DNA of 64,000 nt from Domibacillus sp. DTU_2020_1001157_1_SI_ALB_TIR_016 (GCF_032341995.1 NZ_CP135439.1:2621001-2685000), one strand, 5' to 3'. Positions 1-8,645 are shown, counted from the first letter of the stretch. Numbers and translations: made by a program. The notes: a model not told the origin generated them from the letters alone.

Positions 1-437
1 TGCCTGCGATGCTCTTCCATTTCTTCAGGCACAATTAAATACTGGCGAAATTCTGTCAGCATCTGTTCAACTGTGCTGACAAACCCAGTTTTATCGGCTG
101 CTTTTGCAAAAACGGCTAAATCCTGGCGGTTTTCTTCAATAATTTTTCGAATTAAGATATTGCGCCCGGCTGGCGTTATATGCTGCCTGCTCATACCGCC
201 TTCCTGCTGCAGAACACGCCAGGCAAGACGTGTCAGGCTGTATACCTGCGCCCGGATAATACCGCCGACTTCCTGGTCAGACGCCAGGCGGTACTCTGAC
301 AAGAATGACATTTGCTCAGGTACAATATAAATAAGCGGCTTTCCGTCTGGCTGCCGGATAAGACGTTCTTTTATTTCATTTATAATATGCTCTGTTTTTC
401 CCGAACCGGAACGTCCGATAATAAATTGTAAAGCCAT
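1..437 (-). CDS. addB: AddB, ATP-dependent helicase/deoxyribonuclease subunit B (N-terminal part)
   Basis: AddB is the second subunit of the AddAB helicase-nuclease that processes double-strand breaks for recombination, the Gram-positive counterpart of RecBCD. Only the first 145 codons lie in the window; the 3' part runs off the left edge. The start ATG is preceded by a strong AAGGAGGA site. Residues 8-15 read GRSGSGKT, a Walker A loop, followed by the IYIVPEQ segment typical of AddB N-termini. The full protein is usually over 1,100 residues and carries a C-terminal iron-sulfur nuclease domain, which cannot be checked here. In relatives addA follows immediately, so it should lie just outside the window. 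Confidence 0.9.
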   Translation of the reverse strand, partial: MALQFIIGRSGSGKTEHIINEIKERLIRQPDGKPLIYIVPEQMSFLSEYRLASDQEVGGIIRAQVYSLTRLAWRVLQQEGGMSRQHITPAGRNILIRKIIEENRQDLAVFAKAADKTGFVSTVEQMLTEFRQYLIVPEEMEEHRR

Positions 438-502
438 CCGGATTCCTCCTTTTACTTCTTTTCAGTATAACAAAGATCATACGTTCGGTCAAAAGAACAA
501 AA

Positions 503-532
503 TAAAAACGGCCCTTAGCCGTTTTTATTTTT
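503..532 (-). terminator. Rho-independent terminator of the yhjE-like gene
   Basis: AACGGC/GCCGTT stem with a five-base loop, followed on the minus strand by a T-rich run. The hairpin overlaps the stop codon of the preceding gene. Confidence 0.75.
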
Positions 533-1094
533 GCAGACGCTTTTCCAATTGTTTTCCTGCTGCCCATAAAAGAGCAATCGCTGCGATAATAACTGCCGTT
601 CTTCCCGGCTGATGAATAAGAGCGAAAAGATCGTGGCCGACGTAGCTGATCGTAAAAATCATGACAGTTTTTCCCGCCATAACGGCAAATAAATATTGAA
701 CCACACTAATATGAGACAGGCCCGCTACGATATTAACAATCGCAGAAGGCGTGAACGGGAAGCACAGCATCAAAAAAATGGGCGCAAAGCCATGCCTGTC
801 CATCCAGTTCATCATTTGCGCAACCTGCTTGTTTCGCTGCAGGAAACGTAAAATACGCTGCTGTCCTAATCTTCTTACAAGCAAAAAAACAAGGAAAGAC
901 CCGGTGACGGCCCCTCCCCATGAAATTAAAAAGCCGAGCCAGAGCCCAAACGCATTTACATTTGCAAGAACAAAAGCAAAAAGCGGCAAGAAGGGCAGGA
1001 ATGCTTCAAGCAGCGGAAGCAGGAAGCCCGGCAGCGGCCCAAATGACTCGTACCGCTGAATCCATTCCATAATATGATCTATTGAGAAATTCAT
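525..1094 (-). CDS. yhjE: TVP38/TMEM64 (DedA-like, VTT domain) membrane protein, YhjE type
   Basis: This 189-residue integral membrane protein belongs to the SNARE-associated/VTT family, whose members are thought to act in lipid scrambling or membrane homeostasis. Hydrophobic segments lie near residues 20-45, 50-75, 100-125, 130-152 and 163-180. The family signature is visible as a glycine-rich stretch around residues 60-66 (GAVTGS) and the FPFTPSAIVNIVAG segment near 110-125. It sits between comK and addB, as its B. subtilis namesake lies in the same general region. Function in this organism is unknown; the family call is firm. Confidence 0.8.
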   Translation of the reverse strand: MNFSIDHIMEWIQRYESFGPLPGFLLPLLEAFLPFLPLFAFVLANVNAFGLWLGFLISWGGAVTGSFLVFLLVRRLGQQRILRFLQRNKQVAQMMNWMDRHGFAPIFLMLCFPFTPSAIVNIVAGLSHISVVQYLFAVMAGKTVMIFTISYVGHDLFALIHQPGRTAVIIAAIALLWAAGKQLEKRLQK

Positions 1095-1130
1095 TGACTT
1101 GTTCCCTTTCGTTATCCATCCTTGTTGTGC

Positions 1131-1697
1131 TCATTCCCTGTTTCGGGTATAAAAAAACGAAATGATATTTTCTTTTACACCGACAACATATTGAGCACGA
1201 GTGACTTTTTCGGTTTGTATAGAAGGTGAGCTGGCATTACCCCTTTCATAAAGTTCTTTTGTCATCATAATCTGATTATGAACAGCAAGAGGCGAGACTG
1301 GCACCATAATGGCTTGGTCGTCTGTAAATGTTACTTTTGTTTGTTTTTTATCGATTTTTTCTAAGAATTTTAAATGGGAAAGTGTAATCCATGTACATTC
1401 AGGTTTTAAATGAGAAATCGTCGGGAATAGATAAGTACCTTTCAAATGATCCACATTAACCGGAACTTTTCGATTGATGCCAAGGACTCTGGTAGACGCT
1501 TCTCTCCGGCCGTCATAGGTTGAAAGGTAGCGAATGCAGCTTTGCCGAATAATTTTCAGCGGCGTTTTCTTTATCATAACCGGTTCTTTGTTTTTTTCAT
1601 ACACTTTTGTGTATTCTCCAAAACGAATCGGTTCCAGAGAAAGAGTACGTTCATTGATAATATATTCGCTGTTTACATCATTCGGCTGGTTGTTCAC
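1131..1697 (-). CDS. comK: ComK, competence transcription factor
   Basis: ComK is the master activator of late competence genes and of its own gene; it binds paired AT-rich K-boxes as a dimer of dimers. The 188-residue product matches ComK along its length: the ITERTL-like N-terminus, the central SCIRYLSTYDGRREA segment, the LFPTIS segment and the PECTWI segment all have direct counterparts. The chosen start is GTG with GGGTGA about nine bases upstream; no better ATG exists. The divergent neighbour yhzC is also next to comK in B. subtilis. Expect regulation by CodY, Rok and MecA-ClpCP as in relatives; none of this is provable from sequence. An intact comK suggests a capacity for natural competence. 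Confidence 0.9.
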   Translation of the reverse strand: MNNQPNDVNSEYIINERTLSLEPIRFGEYTKVYEKNKEPVMIKKTPLKIIRQSCIRYLSTYDGRREASTRVLGINRKVPVNVDHLKGTYLFPTISHLKPECTWITLSHLKFLEKIDKKQTKVTFTDDQAIMVPVSPLAVHNQIMMTKELYERGNASSPSIQTEKVTRAQYVVGVKENIISFFYTRNRE

Positions 1698-1740
1698 TTG
1701 ATCGACTCACCCGTTTCTTTCATTTATTTGAACGACTTTA

Positions 1741-1850
1741 TTCTATCATTTAGCAGTAAAATTGTCCCATTTGCCACGAGAAATAATTTTCTAAAAATTT
1801 TAAACTTTCTGTTGATTAGTTGTTTGGAATCCCATATAATAAAAAAAAGG
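1741..1850 (-). promoter_or_regulatory. AT-rich comK/yhzC intergenic control region
   Basis: This is the divergent intergenic region between comK and yhzC. It contains runs of A4-5 and T4-5 (for example AAATAATTTT and AAAAATTTT) near 1782-1805 that resemble degenerate ComK boxes (AAAA-N5-TTTT), but I could not find two perfect boxes at a canonical spacing. Autoregulation is expected from the family only. Confidence 0.3.
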
Positions 1851-1868
1851 TATCTGAGGTGATTAAAA

Positions 1869-2102
1869 ATGGAAAACAACAATTACTTTGCTGAGATGAT
1901 GAAGTCCCCGATGCCCCGTGAAAAAGAAAAAACAGTAATGAGCGAATTTATTGACAGCTTTTTAAGCGATATTCTATACAAAAAAGAAAAAGCCGCATTA
2001 ATGGAAAAAATCGATCTTTCACTTGATAAAGGCGACCGTTCCGCTTTTATTGCCCTATCTGATGAATTAAACCGTTTGGAGAAAACCTATCGCGCATCTT
2101 GA
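1869..2102 (+). CDS. yhzC: IDEAL-domain protein YhzC
   Basis: A 77-residue acidic/basic protein ending in an IDEAL-type motif (FIALSDELNRL). This short domain is found in several small Bacillaceae proteins, often next to competence or regulatory genes. It starts at ATG with GAGGTGATT upstream and is transcribed divergently from comK, the arrangement also seen in B. subtilis. The biochemical role is unknown; a link to ComK control is inference from position only. Confidence 0.8.
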   Translation: MENNNYFAEMMKSPMPREKEKTVMSEFIDSFLSDILYKKEKAALMEKIDLSLDKGDRSAFIALSDELNRLEKTYRAS

Positions 2103-2153
2103 TGCTTCCCTTCACACTGGTTTCCCCAAACGACAAAATCCCATACTTAACCT

Positions 2154-2189
2154 AAAAGCCCCCGTATCCTTCTAGATACGGGTGCTTTT
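2154..2189. terminator. Bidirectional terminator between yhzC and azlD
   Basis: Stem CCCGTATC/GATACGGG with a six-base loop, flanked by A- and T-rich arms on both sides, lying between convergent genes. Confidence 0.85.
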
Positions 2190-2207
2190 GAGCGTGCATT
2201 TCCCCTC

Positions 2208-2516
2208 TCACATTAAAAAAACGGATAAAACCGTTAAAATTCCAATTGACCCAAGAACCGTAATAATAATATTAGCGCCTGTAAACGCAAGAATAAAAGC
2301 TGCCGCTGTTCCAATTAAAGCAAAGGCCGTATTTTCATGAAAGGTTAAAATTCCTGGAAAAATAAGCGCGCCTAAAGTAGCATACGGAACGTTCTGCAGT
2401 ATTCCCTGCCAAAAAGAAGGAAGCTCTTTGCCTTTAAACAAAACAAATGGCAGCATACGCGGAATATATGTTACGAGAGTCATCCCTATCACAATCGCCG
2501 CAATCGTTATACTCAT
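2208..2516 (-). CDS. azlD: AzlD, branched-chain amino-acid exporter small subunit
   Basis: AzlD is the small partner of AzlC; together they form an inner-membrane exporter of branched-chain amino acids or analogues. The 102-residue product is nearly all hydrophobic, with about four membrane segments and the conserved YIPRMLPF segment near residues 17-24. Its start overlaps the azlC stop by four bases (ATGA), indicating translational coupling. Confidence 0.85.
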   Translation of the reverse strand: MSITIAAIVIGMTLVTYIPRMLPFVLFKGKELPSFWQGILQNVPYATLGALIFPGILTFHENTAFALIGTAAAFILAFTGANIIITVLGSIGILTVLSVFLM

Positions 2517-3226
2517 TCTCTGCTCCCCTTTCTTTTTGCCTGGTCAGCTGCTTCAATACTGATCGCGGCAATAAGCGTTGACATAATAATAGACCAGCCG
2601 CTTGAAAGAGCATCTGAGTACGTAAAAATACAGTTTAATACCGCTGCAGTAGAAGCCAGCAGGACCGCTTTTGCGCTTTTTTTAAGCGACGGCACCAAAA
2701 GACCAATAAACATGGCGTATAAAGCAATGCCCATACTTTCCTGAACAACAGGCGGCATAGCACTTCCTGCCAGATAGCCGACTCCCGAGGCGAGCACCCA
2801 GCTGGAATAAGAAATAAGCACAAGACCTGCCATAAAAGAGGAATGAAGCGTTCCGCTTTTCATTGCCGCCACTGAAAATGTTTCATCTGTCACGCCAAAA
2901 GCATAAGCGGCTTTTTTCCAGAGGGACTCTTCTTCCGCTTTTTCATTTAAAGCAGTTGACATTAGAAAGTGGCGGATATTCAGAATAAAGGTCGTCAGCA
3001 CAATTTCAAAAATCCCTGTGCCGATCGTGATCAATCTTAAAGCTATATACTGAGCGGCTCCGGCAAAAACAAAGATGCTCAATGACATCGCTTCGGCCAA
3101 TGTTAATCCCGCACTTTTAGCGAGCAGGCCATATGTAAGAGCTGCCGGCACATAACCAATGGCAATGCCTATGCCGGCTGCGAGCCCATCTTTAAATTCG
3201 CTTTGCGCTGCCGCTGTTGTTTCCAC
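2513..3226 (-). CDS. azlC: AzlC family branched-chain amino-acid exporter
   Basis: This 237-residue membrane protein is the large subunit of the AzlCD exporter. The signature region is the FAGAAQYIALRL stretch near residues 53-65 and the LNIRHFLMS segment near 80-90, both characteristic of AzlC/YgaZ proteins. The start is GTG with GGAGGGGAC seven bases upstream. It forms a two-gene operon with azlD. No leader regulator (the Lrp-like AzlB of B. subtilis) is adjacent, so control is likely to differ. Confidence 0.88.
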   Translation of the reverse strand: METTAAAQSEFKDGLAAGIGIAIGYVPAALTYGLLAKSAGLTLAEAMSLSIFVFAGAAQYIALRLITIGTGIFEIVLTTFILNIRHFLMSTALNEKAEEESLWKKAAYAFGVTDETFSVAAMKSGTLHSSFMAGLVLISYSSWVLASGVGYLAGSAMPPVVQESMGIALYAMFIGLLVPSLKKSAKAVLLASTAAVLNCIFTYSDALSSGWSIIMSTLIAAISIEAADQAKRKGSRE

Positions 3227-3288
3227 TTCGTCCCCTCCATTTACTCATTTTTCAACAAATTATACTCTTTTGCGTGGAGTCCAACAAT

Positions 3289-3317
3289 AAAAAAATGCAC
3301 CGGCAGCAGGCTGGCGC
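3289..3317 (-). terminator. Terminator downstream of the acyl-CoA ligase gene
   Basis: On the minus strand an imperfect GC-rich hairpin (GCGCCAGC/GCCGGTGC, one mismatch, one G-T pair) is followed by a run of seven T. Confidence 0.65.
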
Positions 3318-3322
3318 GTGGA

Positions 3323-4876
3323 TTATCTCTGTTTCTCAATTTGTTTTTTAAGAGATCTTCTTAAAATTTTTCCAGTCGTGTTTTTCGGCAGCTCTTTTAA
3401 AAACTCTACGGATGATGGTACCTTATACGAAACAAGTCTTTCTTTGCAATATGTCCGGATCTCTTCTTCGGTTAAAGAATCTCCATATTGAACAACAAAA
3501 GCGAGAACCGCTTCTCCATAATCGGGATCCGGGACACCAAGCACAGCGGCTTCTCTAATACCGGGGTGCTCATATAAGACTTCTTCTACTTCACGCGGAT
3601 ATACATTGTACCCGCCTACTAATATCAGATCTTTTTTCCGGTCTACAATATAAAAATAGCCCTCATCGTCCTGGCAGGCCAAATCCCCGGTATACAGCCA
3701 GCCGTCCCGAAGAACAGCCGCTGTTTCTTCCGGCATTTTATAATATCCTTTCATCACATTTGGCCCTCTCACAATCAATTCACCTACCTGTCCAAGTGCT
3801 ATTTCTTCGCCGAGTTCATTGACGATTTTGTTTTCAACGTTCGGAATAGAGCAGCCAATCGAACCGGCTTTACGTGGACGGTCAAGCGGGTTAAAACAAG
3901 TAACCGGGCTTGCTTCTGACAGTCCGTATCCTTCTGAGACGCGCACATAAAATGTTTCCTCGAACTGCTTCAAAAGGGAGACAGGCATAGGCGCTCCGCC
4001 GGAGATACAAAGGCGGACAGACGAAAAATCAGCCGGTTGTGCCTTTGAATGTTGTATTAAAAAAGAATACATGGTCGGCACTCCAGCAAACACAGTCGCT
4101 TTGTGTTCTTTAGCTGCCTGAAACACTTCGTTCGGGCTGAATGAAGGCAGAATAATGATTTCAGCTCCGCAAAGAAGAGGCGTATTCAGCATGACCGTTA
4201 AGCAAAAAATATGAAACATCGGCAGAGCGGTGATGACAATATCTGAATTCGTCATAGATAAGTATTCGGCAATATCCCGCGCATTTGAATACATATTTTT
4301 ATGCGTCAGCATGACACCTTTCGGATGGCCGGTTGTACCAGATGTATATAAAATCACAGCTGTATCTGCTTCGCACAAATCAAGCCTGCAAAGGGGATTT
4401 CCACACTCAGCTAATTCAGAAAACGTTTTCAATTTTAGGGAAATAGAAAGATCCAGCTTATCAGATTTATGTGCAAAGGGATGATCAGATGTACAGAGAA
4501 TAAACTGGCTGACAGACGGAAGTTCCTGATGCATACTCTCCATAACGGGAAGCAGCTTGTCCGTTGTCACAACTGCTTTTGTATCACTATTTTGTAAGAT
4601 ATAAAGCAATTCGTTTCGTGTATAAGCTGGGTTGATTGGAACTACAATGAGACCCGCCCGCAGCGCGCCATATAATGAAACGATAAACTGCGGTGAATTG
4701 TCCAGCAATAAAGCAATATGGTCCCCCTTTTGAAAACCAAGTGACTGCAGGCCGGCCGCAAATCGTGTAGCATTCTCGTTCAGCTCCTGATAAGTCGCAG
4801 ACGTATTTAAAAATGCATATGCTCTTTTGTTCGCTTGAATAGACGCCATTTCTTCAAGTGCCCATGATACATTCAC
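3323..4876 (-). CDS. lcfB: Long-chain fatty-acid-CoA ligase, LcfB/YhfL type
   Basis: The enzyme activates fatty acids to acyl-CoA through an acyl-adenylate. The AMP-binding P-loop TSGTTGHPKG lies around residue 180, the adenylate-contact segment GYGLSEASP near 315, the TGDL motif near 405 and the C-terminal lysine in the KNTTGKILRR tail. A longer reading frame opens upstream at a TTG, but the strong GGGGGAGGA site fits a GTG at 4876, giving 517 residues that begin like B. subtilis LcfB (MN-VS-LEE). It is monocistronic with its own terminator. A role in fatty-acid uptake or degradation is likely. Confidence 0.9.
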   Translation of the reverse strand: MNVSWALEEMASIQANKRAYAFLNTSATYQELNENATRFAAGLQSLGFQKGDHIALLLDNSPQFIVSLYGALRAGLIVVPINPAYTRNELLYILQNSDTKAVVTTDKLLPVMESMHQELPSVSQFILCTSDHPFAHKSDKLDLSISLKLKTFSELAECGNPLCRLDLCEADTAVILYTSGTTGHPKGVMLTHKNMYSNARDIAEYLSMTNSDIVITALPMFHIFCLTVMLNTPLLCGAEIIILPSFSPNEVFQAAKEHKATVFAGVPTMYSFLIQHSKAQPADFSSVRLCISGGAPMPVSLLKQFEETFYVRVSEGYGLSEASPVTCFNPLDRPRKAGSIGCSIPNVENKIVNELGEEIALGQVGELIVRGPNVMKGYYKMPEETAAVLRDGWLYTGDLACQDDEGYFYIVDRKKDLILVGGYNVYPREVEEVLYEHPGIREAAVLGVPDPDYGEAVLAFVVQYGDSLTEEEIRTYCKERLVSYKVPSSVEFLKELPKNTTGKILRRSLKKQIEKQR

Positions 4877-4940
4877 CGTTTCGTCCTCCCCCATGTCAAA
4901 CAAATAACAAATCTGTTTTCTCTATTATATAAAACAACAA

Positions 4941-4962
4941 AAAAGCCGCAAGTGCGGCTTTT
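4941..4962 (-). terminator. Terminator downstream of yhfI
   Basis: AAAAGCCGCA/TGCGGCTTTT stem. It lies about 135 bases past the yhfI stop, so the intervening 4,963-5,098 stretch is probably untranslated 3' sequence; I see no gene in it. Confidence 0.7.
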
Positions 4963-5098
4963 GGTCTGCCAGAAAATTCCTGCTTTCAATGTTGCCTGCC
5001 AACTGTGAATGCTCATAACTTTAACCGCTTCCCATCCGGCAGCGTTCCTTGAAGGACAAGTGTTTTGAATCAGCCTGCTTTCTAACTTTACTTATATT

Positions 5099-5833
5099 TT
5101 AAAAACCAATTTCCAAGTTTTCTCTTGCGAGCATAATAGGGCCGCTAAATTCTTCGCCGGCTTCCTGGACTAGCTGATCAAGTTCTCCAAAGTGAGGCAA
5201 ATGAGTCAGCACTAATGTTTTTACTTGTGCTTCCCTGGCAAGGATGCCGGCTTCCTGCGCTGTCATATGCCCGGCCGAAGAGCCATCCATTCCTTTATAT
5301 AAGTTGCTTTCAGCAAGCAGTACATCTGCACCTTGTGCAAAAGATGCAAGCTCCCTTTGAAAGGCGGTATCCGCTGTATACACCACCGTATCTGTTCCGT
5401 CTGTAATTTTGATGGCATAGCAAGACGCCGGGTGATTTGTTTTGAAAAATGAAATTGAAAAAGGCCCGGCTTGAAGTGTATCCGCAGGATTATAAGCAAC
5501 GCCCTTCGTTATATTTTTGTACGTCAAGGTTTGGAATCCGTCTGCTTCATTATGTCCGTAAATAGCAAGAGGCTCTTCCCTCGTTTTACTTGTAAAAGAA
5601 TCAATTAAAAGCGCATGCTGCAATACACCAATATCCGCTACATGATCTGCGTGATAATGGGACAGAATAACAGCATTAAGATCTGCTGGCTTTAAATGAT
5701 TTTGCAGTTTCGATAAAACAGCGCTGCCGCAGTCTACAAGCAGTTTGAAACCGTCATGTTCAACCAGATATCCGCTGCTGGCCTCATTCGCTTTCGGAAA
5801 GCCGCCCCAGCAGCCTAGTACAGTTACATTCAT
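5099..5833 (-). CDS. yhfI: MBL-fold metal-dependent hydrolase YhfI
   Basis: A 244-residue metallo-beta-lactamase-fold protein of the RNase Z-like/phosphodiesterase branch. Residues 59-64 are HYHADH, the canonical zinc-binding motif; further ligands include the DTAF aspartate near 154 and the THLPH histidine near 212. It is divergent from yhfH, as in B. subtilis, where the two are also neighbours. The ATG has an AAGGAG site. The physiological substrate is unknown; general family membership is certain. Confidence 0.85.
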   Translation of the reverse strand: MNVTVLGCWGGFPKANEASSGYLVEHDGFKLLVDCGSAVLSKLQNHLKPADLNAVILSHYHADHVADIGVLQHALLIDSFTSKTREEPLAIYGHNEADGFQTLTYKNITKGVAYNPADTLQAGPFSISFFKTNHPASCYAIKITDGTDTVVYTADTAFQRELASFAQGADVLLAESNLYKGMDGSSAGHMTAQEAGILAREAQVKTLVLTHLPHFGELDQLVQEAGEEFSGPIMLARENLEIGF

Positions 5834-5920
5834 GTATGTATGCTCCTTTCTTTTTTCATTGTATTCCCTTATTCCAAAAAAATAAAATAAATTTTCAGAA
5901 AACGGTTGACGATTTGATTC

Positions 5921-5929
5921 TGTTATAAT
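5921..5929 (+). promoter_or_regulatory. Extended -10 promoter of yhfH
   Basis: TGTTATAAT is an extended -10 (TGnTATAAT) of the sigma-A type. A TTGACG lies upstream but only 12 bases away, too near to be a normal -35, so the extended -10 probably carries the promoter. Confidence 0.6.
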
Positions 5930-5978
5930 ACACTGTTAATAACAAATCAATCAGTTATATAACAAAGGAGAGACAAAC

Positions 5979-6110
5979 ATGATCACAGACATCGTTGAGT
6001 TTTTCAAAAACCTTCCGCCAAAACAATGCACAAGCTGCGGTTCTCATATCGAAGAACAGCATGACTGCTACAGCAATACATGCTCAACTTGCGCATCAAA
6101 GGATCTGTAA
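5979..6110 (+). CDS. yhfH: YhfH family small zinc-ribbon-like protein
   Basis: A 43-residue protein with two CxxC-like cysteine pairs: CTSC near residues 17-20 and CSTC near 34-37, with the PPKQC and EEQHDCY segments that define the YhfH family of Bacillaceae. The ATG has an AAAGGAGAG site and a promoter just upstream. The four cysteines probably bind zinc. Function unknown. It is followed by a strong terminator. Confidence 0.85.
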   Translation: MITDIVEFFKNLPPKQCTSCGSHIEEQHDCYSNTCSTCASKDL

Positions 6111-6128
6111 CCCTGTCGCCTGCGTCAT

Positions 6129-6165
6129 AAAAAACCCCCTGCCTCAACCGGCAGGGGGTTTCATT
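6129..6165. terminator. Bidirectional terminator between yhfH and the lipoprotein/two-component operon
   Basis: AACCCCCTGCC/GGCAGGGGGTT stem with a six-base loop and A/T arms on both sides. Confidence 0.9.
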
Positions 6166-6172
6166 TACGTTT

Positions 6173-6595
6173 TTATTGCGCTTCTTTATCCGGCTCAGCC
6201 GGCGTGACAGCATTACCGACAGAAAAAGCCGATTTTGGCATTGTGTGCAGCCCTCGTGCTGTAACGTGCACTTGTACATAATAAACAGCTTCTTCGTTAA
6301 ATGTTTTGGAAACAGTATATACTCCATTTCCTTTTGAGACGGCATCGAGCATTTCGCTGTTTTCTTGATGGCCATCTTTCCAAATTTCATATTTTACTTC
6401 ATCGGGATTATCAACCGGATCGCCGTCTTGGGTAATGGTAGTAGAAACCGTGACTTCTTCGCCTGTATCCACTTTTTCTGGCACATGAAGAACAGCTTCA
6501 ACCGGCTCGGGAAGCGGAGGCGGCTCGTTTTTTTCAGGTGTACAGGCGGCCAGCAACAATCCAAGCATCATCATGCATACTGCTTTCCTGTTCAT
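6173..6595 (-). CDS. YtkA/FixH-like domain lipoprotein
   Basis: A 140-residue exported lipoprotein, last gene of a four-gene operon. The signal peptide ends in a LLAAC lipobox with the acylated cysteine at residue 18, followed by a proline-rich linker. Residues about 33-128 form an immunoglobulin-like beta domain of the YtkA/FixH type (VDTGEEVTV, KYEIWKDG, VYYVQVHV segments); such domains occur in copper-handling and envelope proteins. Its start overlaps the histidine kinase stop by four bases. It may be a ligand or signal-presenting partner of the kinase; this is inference. The CxxxM-type copper ligands of known chaperones are not obvious. Confidence 0.75.
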   Translation of the reverse strand: MNRKAVCMMMLGLLLAACTPEKNEPPPLPEPVEAVLHVPEKVDTGEEVTVSTTITQDGDPVDNPDEVKYEIWKDGHQENSEMLDAVSKGNGVYTVSKTFNEEAVYYVQVHVTARGLHTMPKSAFSVGNAVTPAEPDKEAQ

Positions 6596-7971
6596 GTTTC
6601 CTCTCCTTCTTCCATCAGCGCCGGCAGAGTAACGGTAACGGTTGTCCCTACTCCTGCTTCGCTTTGTATGTTAAGCTCTCCTCCATGACGTTCAACAATC
6701 TGCTTCACAATCGACAAGCCCAAACCTGATCCGCCATCTTCACGGGTACGCGCTTTATTGATACGGTAAAATTGGTTTGTAACCTTCGGAATTTCTTCCT
6801 CAGGCATGCCGGCTCCAATATCACGAACGATCCATTTAACTTGATCTTTTTCTTGTCTGAGCGTAATGTAAATGGGCTTATTTTTTTGCGAATACCGCAC
6901 CGCGTTGTCAATAATATTGGTCATCACTTGACTCAGCCTGTCTTCATCCCCATATACAATCGTTTCCTCATCTATGTCAAGCGCAAAACGGTCATGCTTC
7001 AGCCGAAACGTGTCGACAGTCCGGTAAACAAGATCGGCAAGCGGAAGAAAGGTTTTTTCTATGTTCATTTTATTCGAATCGAGCCGGATTAATTCAAGCA
7101 GATCGTTTACAAGGCGCTCCATTCGAGCTGCCTCGCGCTGAATAATACTGAGCTGCTGTTCCGGGCGGCCGATACCGTTTATCATTGCTTCACTATAGCC
7201 TTTTATATAACTGAGCGGAGTACGAAGCTCATGTGAAACAGTTGCCAAAAATGTTTTCCGCTGTTCGTTTTCTTTTTGAATTGCTTCAGCCATTTCATTG
7301 AACGTACGCGCAAGCTGGCCAAATTCATCCTTTGATTCAGCCGGTACGCGTGCCGTATAATCCCCTTTTGATAAGCGGACGGCCGCTCCTTTCATCTCTT
7401 CAAGCGGCTTGACTACATGGCGGGTCCATCTCATGCCTCCATATAGGAGAACAGCCGTCAGCAATGCAGCCCCCGCTGCCCAGAACAAGATCAGGCTCGA
7501 CACAAGTTCATCAATTCGTTCGAGGGGTATATACAAATAAAGAATGCCTTTTAACTGCTTGTCGTCCAAAAGTGGATAAATAACGGAAATAATCTGCCGG
7601 TCAAACCGCTCGGAATAACCGGTTTCTTCAATCATTTTATTTTCCAGCAGCTTTTCTCTTTCTTCCGGCCCGATCAGTGTTTCATAATCCGCTTCATATG
7701 GAATACAGGCAGCAAGCTCCCTCGGATTATGTACGGCGAAAGCTTCAAATGGTGACTTTTCACTGAACCAGGCGACGCGCTCTACAAATGCAGCGTTCAA
7801 TTCTCCTCCCTCATAATCGTCCGACAGATTTTCTGCTGCAGCTTTCAGTTCGTCTTTAACGCTTTCTACATACAGCTTTTCATACAGCGTATAAGCGATG
7901 CCAAATGCAGATCCAACTGCAAGAAGAACAAAAATAAACAGCGTCATCCACAGTTTTTTCCGAAAGGTCAT
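6592..7971 (-). CDS. Two-component sensor histidine kinase (HAMP-HisKA-HATPase)
   Basis: A 459-residue membrane kinase. Transmembrane segments lie at about 8-29 and 158-178, bracketing an extracytoplasmic sensor domain of roughly 130 residues that I do not recognise. HAMP follows (about 179-232), then the HisKA dimerisation helix with the phospho-accepting His247 in SHELRTPL, and the HATPase_c domain with its N box (NIIDNAVRY), G1 box (DIGAGM) and G2 box (GSGLGLSIVK). Its start overlaps the regulator gene by four bases, so the two form a cognate pair. The stimulus is unknown, but the flanking lipoproteins suggest an envelope signal. Confidence 0.9.
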   Translation of the reverse strand: MTFRKKLWMTLFIFVLLAVGSAFGIAYTLYEKLYVESVKDELKAAAENLSDDYEGGELNAAFVERVAWFSEKSPFEAFAVHNPRELAACIPYEADYETLIGPEEREKLLENKMIEETGYSERFDRQIISVIYPLLDDKQLKGILYLYIPLERIDELVSSLILFWAAGAALLTAVLLYGGMRWTRHVVKPLEEMKGAAVRLSKGDYTARVPAESKDEFGQLARTFNEMAEAIQKENEQRKTFLATVSHELRTPLSYIKGYSEAMINGIGRPEQQLSIIQREAARMERLVNDLLELIRLDSNKMNIEKTFLPLADLVYRTVDTFRLKHDRFALDIDEETIVYGDEDRLSQVMTNIIDNAVRYSQKNKPIYITLRQEKDQVKWIVRDIGAGMPEEEIPKVTNQFYRINKARTREDGGSGLGLSIVKQIVERHGGELNIQSEAGVGTTVTVTLPALMEEGEET

Positions 7972-8645
7972 ATTGTGCCGTCCACAAATTTATAGCCAAT
8001 TCCCCAAACGGTTTCAATGGAGGCTCCTTCGTGCTTCAATTTCATCCGTAATGTTTTAATATGTGTATCTACTGTTCGGGTGCCGCCCCTGTACTCTGTT
8101 CCCCAGACGGTTTCAAGCAGTTCTTCCCGCGAAAAAATCCGCCCCCGGTTTTTTGCAAGAAGAACGAGCAAGTCAAATTCTTTCATTGTCAGCCCGACGG
8201 CTGTACCGTCTACCTTTACCACCCGGGAATGAATATCGATCAAAAGAGTTTGATACTGGATCGTTTCCCGTTTATCCGTCGAAGAGCCGAATCGCCGAAG
8301 CACTGCTTGAATACGGGCAGTCATTTCTCCAGGAGAAAAGGGCTTCACAATATAGTCATCTCCTCCAAGCGAAAAGGCGCGCACCTTGTCCCACTCTTCT
8401 CCACGTGCGCTCAAAAAAATAATGGGGATATTGCTGTAAGAACGGATGGCCTCGCACACGGCAAAACCATCGCGCCCGGGCATCATAATATCCAGCAGTA
8501 TAAGGTCCGGCTGAAACTCTTTTAATTTTTCTTCCGCTTCCTCTCCATTTAAAGCTGAGCTGACGGTGTACCCGGCATTTTCCAGATACATCGTGACCAA
8601 ATCCACCATATCCTGCTCATCATCTACAACTAATAAATGCGTCAT
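7968..8645 (-). CDS. OmpR/PhoB-family response regulator
   Basis: A 225-residue regulator with a receiver domain (acidic pocket D8/D9, phospho-acceptor Asp52 in LLDIMMPG, Lys101 in VKPF) and a C-terminal winged-helix DNA-binding domain with the GTEYRGGTRTVDTHI recognition region. The frame could open at a TTG further upstream, but GAAGGTG fits the ATG at 8645, one base after the stop of the propeller lipoprotein gene. Partner of the downstream kinase. A direct repeat of the kind bound by this family lies upstream of the operon, so autoregulation is likely. Confidence 0.92.
   Translation of the reverse strand: MTHLLVVDDEQDMVDLVTMYLENAGYTVSSALNGEEAEEKLKEFQPDLILLDIMMPGRDGFAVCEAIRSYSNIPIIFLSARGEEWDKVRAFSLGGDDYIVKPFSPGEMTARIQAVLRRFGSSTDKRETIQYQTLLIDIHSRVVKVDGTAVGLTMKEFDLLVLLAKNRGRIFSREELLETVWGTEYRGGTRTVDTHIKTLRMKLKHEGASIETVWGIGYKFVDGTI

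Noticed and set aside
3323..4903. TTG at 4903 as start of the acyl-CoA ligase
   Set aside because: The strong ribosome-binding site lies inside that frame and fits the GTG at 4876, which also aligns with the homologue.
5906..5929. TTGACG plus TATAAT as a classical promoter for yhfH
   Set aside because: The spacing is only 12 bases; kept as an extended -10 promoter instead.
6004..6390. 128-codon minus-strand frame
   Set aside because: Overlaps yhfH, a terminator and the YtkA-type lipoprotein gene in the wrong frame.
8017..8525. Three plus-strand frames of 71-154 codons
   Set aside because: Antisense shadows of the response-regulator gene; compositionally unlike proteins and without start signals.
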